Position numbers and translations under genes: made by a program
The notes under the pieces: generated by a model
Databases searched by the model: none
Seen by the model: the letters and a program-made list of their open reading frames with translations, nothing else
Told to the model about the DNA's origin: nothing
NCBI GenBank assembly: GCA_900767695.1
Contig: CAAGAC010000061.1
Coordinates: 1 to 12,356 of the forward strand
DNA length: 12,356 nucleotides
Reading direction: 5' to 3'
From: an uncultured Succinivibrio sp.
GTDB lineage: Bacteria > Pseudomonadota > Gammaproteobacteria > Enterobacterales > Succinivibrionaceae
Shown here: piece after piece, positions 7,393-12,356 of the stretch
Layout: each line of letters begins with the position of its first letter
Numbering within the stretch: the stretch's first letter is position 1

Positions 7393-7638
7393 ATGAAACC
7401 GAACATCCACCCCAAGTATGAGGAAGTGACTGTCCGCTGCTCCTGCGGCAACACTTTCAAGATCCGCTCAACCGCCGGCCACGATCTGAACATCGACGTG
7501 TGCGCCAAGTGCCACCCGTTCTACACCGGCAAGCAGAAGATCGTCGACAACGCCGGCCGCGTCGAGGCCTTCAAGAAGCGTTTCGGCGCCTTTGGCTCCT
7601 TCGATCTGGGCGCCAAGAAGGCCGCTGCCAAGAAGTAA
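7393..7638 (+). CDS. rpmE: 50S ribosomal protein bL31, zinc-binding type
   Basis: bL31 bridges the two ribosomal subunits at the central protuberance. From the ATG at 7393 the protein has 81 residues and follows the family closely: MKPNIHPKYEE, KIRSTAGHDLNIDVC, KCHPFYTGKQK and GRVEAFKKRF. Cysteines 16, 18, 37 and 40 make this the zinc-containing (C+) form rather than the zinc-free paralogue made under zinc starvation. It is about 11 residues longer than the 70-residue E. coli protein because of an Ala/Lys-rich tail (AKKAAAKK). The start is set by GAGG 8 nt upstream and by the conserved N-terminus; the frame stays open nine codons further upstream, but those residues do not belong to the family. 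It has its own promoter region and a strong terminator, so it is probably monocistronic. Confidence 0.97.
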   Translation: MKPNIHPKYEEVTVRCSCGNTFKIRSTAGHDLNIDVCAKCHPFYTGKQKIVDNAGRVEAFKKRFGAFGSFDLGAKKAAAKK

Positions 7639-7655
7639 TTCAAAGGCAGCGCAGA

Positions 7656-7705
7656 AAGGCCGGGCAGGCAGCGGGGCTCCCCCGCGGCAGCCCGGCCTTC
7701 CTTTT
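7656..7705 (+). terminator. Rho-independent terminator of rpmE
   Basis: A 9-bp outer stem (AAGGCCGGG 7656-7664 with CCCGGCCTT 7691-7699) surrounds a second hairpin (GCGGGG 7671-7676 with CCCCGC 7680-7685, loop CTC). CC and four T residues follow. It starts 17 nt after the rpmE stop. The 281 nt from here to the malic enzyme start hold no gene I can support, only the promoter and hairpin listed next. Confidence 0.85.
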
Positions 7706-7876
7706 GCCCAAGATCAAGGCGGCGCCAGCCCTCCGCCGACCCTGCAGATGCACGGCGAACCTGTTCTCCAAAATCCCTGCCCAGTCAAGTCGCATACGGC
7801 TTTTGTCCGCGAAAGCGTCATCTGATCAAAGTTTTTCAATTGCCCTTCCGCGACTGGTATCCAAGTAAGGCAAATC

Positions 7877-7885
7877 TGCTACACT
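7877..7885 (+). promoter_or_regulatory. Candidate extended -10 promoter of the malic enzyme gene
   Basis: TGC followed by TACACT resembles an extended -10 element (TGn plus four of six bases of TATAAT). No convincing -35 sits 17 nt upstream, which is compatible with an extended -10 promoter but leaves the call weak. Transcription from near 7892 would give a leader of about 95 nt. I saw no clear CRP or FNR site in this gap. Confidence 0.35.
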
Positions 7886-7954
7886 TTTTTTCGTAGCCTT
7901 GAAGCCGCAACGATTTCGGGGCAGAAGACTCTAACAACAATTGCAGACAAACAA

Positions 7955-7972
7955 GGGCTGGCAGTCCAGCCC
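7955..7972 (+). promoter_or_regulatory. Perfect hairpin just before the malic enzyme RBS
   Basis: GGGCTGG and CCAGCCC form a perfect 7-bp stem with the 4-nt loop CAGT. The stem ends 3 nt before the GAGG ribosome binding site (7976-7979). It has no T tract, so it is not a terminator. It could affect translation initiation or mRNA stability; that role is inferred only from position. Confidence 0.45.
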
Positions 7973-7986
7973 AGCGAGGTGGCACT

Positions 7987-9245
<1,259 letters not shown>

Positions 9246-9246
<1 letters not shown>

Positions 9247-9269
9247 AAAAAGCGGGGCTTCCGCCCCGC
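9246..9269 (-). terminator. Rho-independent terminator for trmA (minus strand)
   Basis: On the minus strand GCGGGGC and GCCCCGC form a 7-bp stem closed by the tetraloop GGAA and followed by six T residues (9251 to 9246). The T tract abuts the malic enzyme stop codon on the other strand. It lies about 50 nt past the trmA stop. Confidence 0.8.
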
Positions 9270-9276
9270 CTTGAGG

Positions 9277-9305
9277 AAAGCCCGGCGCCAGTCGCCGGGC
9301 TTTTT
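9277..9305 (+). terminator. Rho-independent terminator of the malic enzyme gene
   Basis: AAAGCCCGGCG (9277-9287) and CGCCGGGCTTT (9293-9303) form an 11-bp stem with a 5-nt loop and five T residues on the plus strand. It starts about 30 nt after the malic enzyme stop and ends 12 nt before the convergent trmA stop. Confidence 0.85.
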
Positions 9306-9317
9306 GCGATCTGGGCC

Positions 9318-10457
9318 TTACCTGCGCACCAGCAGCACCCCGCTTTCAAGGTGCGGCGTGTAGGGGAACTGGTCGAAGTAGGCGCGCCTTGCGATGGCGT
9401 GGGTCCTGAGCAGGGTCCGGAGATCTTCGCACTGGGTCGCGGGATTGCATGAGATGTAGACGACGCGGTCGAAGCGCGCGGTGAAGGCAAGCGACATCTC
9501 GTCGCCAAGCCCGCAGCGGGGCGGATCGATGAGCATCGTCGAGAAGTCGTAGTCGGCAAGATCGCAGTCGATCTGCGCAAGGCGGTGGAAGGGCCTCACC
9601 CCGTCGAGCGCCTGGGACATCTCCTCGGCGCTCAATCGCGCGGTCTTAAGGTTTGTTATCCCGTTCTTTTTTATATTGCGTGCGGCTGTCTGCGCCGGCA
9701 CGCGAGCAACCTCGGTTGCAAGGGCCTTTCTAAAGAGGCCTGCCAGGCACACCGTGAAGGTGCCGCTGCCGCAGTAGAGCTCCAGAAGATCGCGATCCTG
9801 CTGGCCCTGGCAGCACTCGCGGGCAAAGGAGACCATTGCTCCGGCGACCGCGGTGTTGGGCTGGGTGAAGCAGCCCTCGGCCTCGTAGAGCGCGAACTCG
9901 TGCCCGTCAGAGGTCCTGATGGTCTCGAGCACGCAGTCGCCGTGGACGGCTATCTTCTGCTTGCGGGCGCGGGCCACCGCCGACGCCTCAAGGCCGTTTT
10001 GCGCGAAGAAGGCGATGAGCTTCTCGGCAGCCTCGGTCCAGACGGCCTCGTCGGGGTGGCGGTGGTAGTCGAGCGTCACCACCACGTGCCCGTCCATGCT
10101 GCAGAGGAACTCGGCCTCGAAGAGGTTGCGGGCGATCTCGGACATCGAGGGGGCGGCCTCCTGCAGAAGCGCCATCGCGCGGTTGATGGCCTCGTGGGCC
10201 ATCGGGAAGGACTTCACCTCGTGGCGGATGCGCTCGCGGCCTTTCTTCTCGAACATCGCGTAGCAGATCCGATCTCCGTCGTGGAACACCGCGAACTCGG
10301 CGCGGTTGCGGAAGTGCGCCTTGGCCGACTCGTGGATCTCGGCCTTGGGGCAGCCGGGGGCCACCGCCTCGAAGAGGGCGTCGGCCGCAGCCGTCTTCTC
10401 CTGAAGGTAGTCCTGGTAGTGATCGGGATCGACGGTGTACAGAAGGGTCTTCAGCAT
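9318..10457 (-). CDS. trmA: tRNA (uracil-5-)-methyltransferase TrmA
   Basis: TrmA uses S-adenosylmethionine to make 5-methyluridine at position 54 of the T-loop in tRNAs. At 379 residues it is close to the 366 of E. coli. An N-terminal RNA-binding portion includes FRNRAEFAVFHDGD (49-62). The methyltransferase part shows FTQPN (197-201), LLELYCGSGTF (224-234, SAM binding), LATEVA (246-251), LIDPPRCGL (309-317), YISCNP with the nucleophile C337, and FDQFPYTPHLESGVLL with the general base E371. The late motifs match TrmA better than RlmC or RlmD, and no N-terminal TRAM domain or iron-sulfur cysteine cluster is present. GAGGAG 6 nt before the ATG supports the start. The gene follows the TetR-type gene with a 99-nt gap that contains a possible promoter. 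A trmA next to a TetR gene and near murI recalls the fabR-yijD-trmA-btuB-murI order in E. coli. Confidence 0.96.
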   Translation of the reverse strand: MLKTLLYTVDPDHYQDYLQEKTAAADALFEAVAPGCPKAEIHESAKAHFRNRAEFAVFHDGDRICYAMFEKKGRERIRHEVKSFPMAHEAINRAMALLQEAAPSMSEIARNLFEAEFLCSMDGHVVVTLDYHRHPDEAVWTEAAEKLIAFFAQNGLEASAVARARKQKIAVHGDCVLETIRTSDGHEFALYEAEGCFTQPNTAVAGAMVSFARECCQGQQDRDLLELYCGSGTFTVCLAGLFRKALATEVARVPAQTAARNIKKNGITNLKTARLSAEEMSQALDGVRPFHRLAQIDCDLADYDFSTMLIDPPRCGLGDEMSLAFTARFDRVVYISCNPATQCEDLRTLLRTHAIARRAYFDQFPYTPHLESGVLLVRR

Positions 10458-10475
10458 TCAAATCTCCTCAAGGCC

Positions 10476-10508
10476 CCGCCGCGTCGCGCGGCGGACACAG
10501 GGATTGTA
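10476..10508 (-). promoter_or_regulatory. trmA upstream region: possible -10 box and leader hairpin
   Basis: On the minus strand TACAAT (10508 to 10503) matches TATAAT at five of six bases, but no good -35 is placed about 17 nt upstream. Downstream of it CCGCCGCG and CGCGGCGG (10476-10483 and 10487-10494) make a perfect 8-bp stem with a 3-nt loop. The hairpin has no T tract and lies about 10 nt before the trmA ribosome binding site, so a role in the trmA leader is more likely than termination. Confidence 0.35.
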
Positions 10509-10556
10509 CCCGCGCCAAGGCGCGCGGTCGAACCAGGACTCTCCAATGTGGCGCCT

Positions 10557-11147
10557 TCAGAAGATGAGGCTGGACTTGACCACCAGCTCGTGCTGGGCCT
10601 TGACGATGGCGCAGGCCTCCTCGGCGGTCTCTCGCTTGCCGCCCTGGATCCACGCGGCGATGATCCCCAGGAGGTAGCCCGTGCGGATAGAGACGAAGTA
10701 GTCGTTGCGGATCCCCTCAAGCTTCATCCCGCGGGAACGGTAGTTCTCGAGCATCATCCTGATGCACTCCTGGAAGCAGTCGTAGATGATGTCGGGGCGC
10801 CCGAGCGCGAGCAGGATCTCGATGATCCGTATGTCCGAGAAGCAGTACCTGAGCACGAAGAGCAGCAGCGAATCCTCGGTCTCGGGGCTTACCTGGAGCG
10901 TCTGCAGGTAGCTCGCCATCATGTCCTTGAAGAAGATCGAGCACTTCCTGCGCAGCACGTCGACCGTGGTGTCGAAGCTGCGGTAGAAGGTTGCGCGGCT
11001 GAGCCCGTTCATCCTCGTGCCCTGGTACCTGTTCAGCGGCGCGACGCTCGCTGCGGGGAGCTTCAACACCTTAGCGCTGGTCATCAGGTACCTCTTCCCG
11101 GTGAGCTGGCAGTTCTCGTTCCTGCGCGACATCGCGCTGCGCGGCAT
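10557..11147 (-). CDS. TetR/AcrR-family transcriptional regulator, start uncertain
   Basis: The frame encodes NGLSRATFYRSFDTTVDVL, a textbook TetR recognition helix plus the start of helix 4, followed by an all-helical ligand/dimer region ending IRTGYLLGIIAAWIQGG and ETAEEACAIV, which resembles the C-terminal domain of small TetR proteins with YxxGxxxxIxxWxxxG. From ATG 11147, preceded by GGGAAGGG, the protein has 196 residues, a normal length; ATGs at 11132 and 11012 are alternatives. The weak part is the segment before NGLSR: RNENCQLTGKRYLM looks like a TetR first helix, and SVAPLNRY fits helix 2 only if about five residues (QGTRM) are inserted before the recognition helix. The position near trmA recalls fabR in E. 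coli, but the C-terminal region does not resemble FabR, so I give no symbol. The ligand and targets are unknown. Confidence 0.7.
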   Translation of the reverse strand: MPRSAMSRRNENCQLTGKRYLMTSAKVLKLPAASVAPLNRYQGTRMNGLSRATFYRSFDTTVDVLRRKCSIFFKDMMASYLQTLQVSPETEDSLLLFVLRYCFSDIRIIEILLALGRPDIIYDCFQECIRMMLENYRSRGMKLEGIRNDYFVSIRTGYLLGIIAAWIQGGKRETAEEACAIVKAQHELVVKSSLIF

Positions 11148-11280
11148 CGGCCCTTCCCGCATGCTCGGGATCTTCGGCTGGTTCACGCTGATCCTCGCGC
11201 TGCTCTCGCTCATGGTGTGGATGAGGTGGAAGCACGACAATAGCCATTATCCCGCAGTGCAAAAGGAGGCTGCCGCTTGA
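11017..11280 (+). other. Hydrophobic open frame antisense to the TetR 5' end (doubtful gene)
   Basis: From GTG 11017 this frame codes 87 residues with two strongly hydrophobic stretches: one around the WYLFSGATLAAG segment, and one from MLGIFGWFTLILALL to VWMRW followed by a charged tail. The frame stays open back to a TAG at 10984. There is no ribosome binding site before the GTG or before the internal ATG at 11161, and the left half lies opposite the TetR coding region with codon third positions in register, which can produce a good-looking shadow. It could be chance, or the 3' end of a lost membrane-protein gene. I do not recognise the family. Confidence 0.2.
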
Positions 11281-11289
11281 TCGCCTGGC

Positions 11290-11318
11290 GTGAAACAGCA
11301 TGCGCCAAAAGCTAAAAT
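11290..11318 (+). promoter_or_regulatory. Candidate murI promoter
   Basis: GTGAAA (11290-11295; four of six to TTGACA), a 17-nt spacer and TAAAAT (11313-11318; five of six to TATAAT) predict a start near 11325 and a leader of roughly 37 nt. The leader contains a 6-bp hairpin, GGCAGG (11330-11335) with CCTGCC (11341-11346), ending 6 nt before the GGGGG ribosome binding site. Confidence 0.45.
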
Positions 11319-11361
11319 CTGAAAGTTGCGGCAGGGCAGACCTGCCTTATTGGGGGATCTC

Positions 11362-12168
11362 ATGGACAAGGCCAGGCGCGTGGTTTTCTTCGACTCAGGG
11401 GTGGGCGGACTCTCGGTGTACCGGGACGTAAGGAAGCTCAACCCCTCCATCGAGGGCTACTACATCTTCGACAACGAGTGCTTCCCCTACGGCACCAAGA
11501 CAGAGGAGTTCCTCGAGGCGAGGGTCTGCTCGATCCTGCGCCGCATGTGCGAGCTCTATTCTCCGTCTGCCGCCGTGATCGCCTGCAACACCGCAAGCAC
11601 GGTGGTGCTGCCCCAGGTGCGCGCCGCGCTCGACATCCCGGTGGTGGGCGTGGTCCCCGCCATCAAGCCCGCGGCGCTTATTTCCAAGAAGAAGGTGATC
11701 GCGCTGCTTGCGACGCCGGGCACGGTGGGGCGTCCCTACACGGACGAGCTCATACGCAGGTACGCCCAGGGCTGCAGGGTTCTGAAGGTGGGATCGCCGA
11801 GCCTTGCGACCATAGCCGAGAAGCGCCTGTCCACCGGGACCACCGACGTGGAGGGCATAGAGAAGGCGGTCAGGCCGATCATGGATCTCAAGGGCGGGGA
11901 TCGGCCCGACGTGGTGGTGCTCGGCTGCACCCACTATCCCTTCATCTCCGACGTGCTCGAGCGCCTGATGCCGGACATCCGTTTCATCGACACCGGAGAG
12001 GCGATCGGCAGGCGGGTTTCTAGCGTGCTTGAGAAGGCAGGAAGTGCCTCCTGGCATGAGCGCACCGGCGATCGCGCCTTCTACACCGGGATCCTCGATG
12101 ACCTCCAGGGAAGGCTGCGCATGGTCAGAAGCTTTGGCTTCAAGAGCCTTGAACAATTCAAAATCTAA
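11362..12168 (+). CDS. murI: Glutamate racemase MurI
   Basis: MurI interconverts L- and D-glutamate in the cytoplasm, supplying D-Glu for the peptidoglycan stem peptide. From ATG 11362 it has 268 residues. It shows FFDSGVGGLSVY (9-20), FPYGTKTEEF (41-50), VIACNTAST with catalytic C75, IPVVGVVPAIKPA (92-104), ATPGTVGRPYT (117-127) and VVLGCTHYPF with the second catalytic C189. The segments FDNECFPYG and GVVPAIKPAA and the ending FGFKSLEQFKI follow the E. coli-like gammaproteobacterial branch. ATG 11362 is chosen over an upstream in-frame TTG (11326) because GGGGG lies 5-9 nt before it and the protein then begins at the usual place. The gene is directly followed by an rrn promoter, as in E. coli where murI precedes rrnB. 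No terminator is visible after its stop. Confidence 0.97.
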   Translation: MDKARRVVFFDSGVGGLSVYRDVRKLNPSIEGYYIFDNECFPYGTKTEEFLEARVCSILRRMCELYSPSAAVIACNTASTVVLPQVRAALDIPVVGVVPAIKPAALISKKKVIALLATPGTVGRPYTDELIRRYAQGCRVLKVGSPSLATIAEKRLSTGTTDVEGIEKAVRPIMDLKGGDRPDVVVLGCTHYPFISDVLERLMPDIRFIDTGEAIGRRVSSVLEKAGSASWHERTGDRAFYTGILDDLQGRLRMVRSFGFKSLEQFKI

Positions 12169-12180
12169 TAAAATCAATGA

Positions 12181-12243
12181 GTTTTAAATAAGAGCAAAGA
12201 TTTTTAAAAATTTTGTTGACTCGCGTTTAAAACTCCGTATAAT
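12181..12243 (+). promoter_or_regulatory. Ribosomal RNA operon promoter with UP element
   Basis: TTGACT (12216-12221), a 16-bp spacer and a perfect TATAAT (12238-12243) form a very strong sigma-70 promoter. The 16-bp spacing is typical of growth-rate-controlled rRNA promoters. The preceding 35 nt (12181-12215) are markedly A+T-rich, including the palindrome ATTTTTAAAAAT, as expected for an UP element binding the alpha C-terminal domains. Transcription should start near 12250. The discriminator (GCATTTCC) is less G+C-rich than that of E. coli P1. Confidence 0.9.
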
Positions 12244-12251
12244 GCATTTCC

Positions 12252-12356
12252 GTTGTCGCAAGACACCGCCCCTTCGAGCAAGGGGAGAGAAAAAGTTCTT
12301 TGAAAACAAGTACGGACAATCTGTGTGGGCCCTCTGGAAAGAGGGAAGACTAAAGA
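12252..12356 (+). other. Leader of an rRNA operon (pre-16S), truncated by the window end
   Basis: The transcript leader contains GACAATCTGTGTGGGC (12315-12330), which matches the leader just upstream of 16S in E. coli rrn operons. It is followed by a hairpin, CCCTCT/AGAGGG with a GGAA tetraloop (12330-12345). Mature 16S rRNA has not begun by 12356; in E. coli it would start roughly 100-150 nt further on. Confidence 0.9.
12269..12308 (+). promoter_or_regulatory. boxB-boxA-like rRNA antitermination signal
   Basis: A hairpin CCCCTT/AAGGGG with a 5-nt loop (12269-12285) lies 9 nt before GTTCTTTGAAAACA (12295-12308), which resembles the gammaproteobacterial boxA (TGCTCTTTAACA). This order matches the Nus-factor loading site that prevents Rho-dependent termination in rrn operons. 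Confidence 0.75.

Noticed and set aside
9585..11243. A 552-codon plus-strand open frame spanning trmA and the TetR gene
   Set aside because: It is antisense to two genes with clear family motifs, has low-complexity Leu/Ala/Val/Gly/Arg composition and no ribosome binding site. Long antisense frames are expected in G+C-rich coding DNA.
12149..12174. A second rrn promoter (TTGAAC ... TAAAAT) at the end of murI
   Set aside because: The spacer is only 14 nt, outside the functional range for sigma-70 promoters.

Overview
This window is a G+C-rich stretch of gammaproteobacterial core chromosome. Codon third positions are mostly G or C, and the only clearly A+T-rich stretch is the ribosomal RNA promoter at the right end. 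Gene order and protein details point to Gammaproteobacteria: MurI sits directly before an rrn operon, TrmA lies near a TetR-family gene, and the block rpmE / priA-argS-SPOR protein-hslV-hslU is the arrangement known from pseudomonads and relatives. An Aeromonadales or Succinivibrionaceae-like origin is my guess from memory of gene order and is not proven by the sequence. I found no mobile element, CRISPR array, tRNA gene, phage gene or defence system.

Left block (1-7242, all minus strand). Transcription runs right to left through priA (replication restart helicase), argS (arginyl-tRNA synthetase), ftsN (SPOR-domain division protein), hslV and hslU (ATP-dependent protease) and a small coiled-coil ZapB homologue. 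From argS onward the genes are packed: the ftsN ATG directly follows the argS stop, the hslV-hslU gap is 4 nt, and the hslU stop overlaps the zapB start as TGATG. A terminator-like hairpin lies between priA and argS. The E. coli neighbours cytR, menA and rraA are absent.

Middle block (7243-9246, plus strand). rpmE (zinc-type ribosomal protein bL31) diverges from priA across a control region with inverted repeats and a foldable leader, and ends in a strong terminator. It is followed by a single-domain malic enzyme that starts with GTG and has a perfect hairpin just upstream of its ribosome binding site. Two back-to-back terminators separate it from the convergent trmA.

Right block (9318-12356). 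On the minus strand are trmA (tRNA m5U54 methyltransferase) and a TetR/AcrR-type regulator whose N-terminal DNA-binding region is poorly defined. On the plus strand, murI (glutamate racemase) is followed within about 80 nt by an rrn promoter (A+T-rich upstream element, TTGACT, 16 bp, TATAAT), a boxB/boxA-like antitermination signal and the conserved pre-16S leader. The 16S gene itself lies beyond the window.

The main oddities are a non-canonical HIGH motif (AVHH) in an otherwise normal ArgS, and the confused 5' end of the TetR gene, where a hydrophobic plus-strand frame begins exactly where TetR similarity fades. I see no convincing new biological system; this is a housekeeping region with a few points worth checking.
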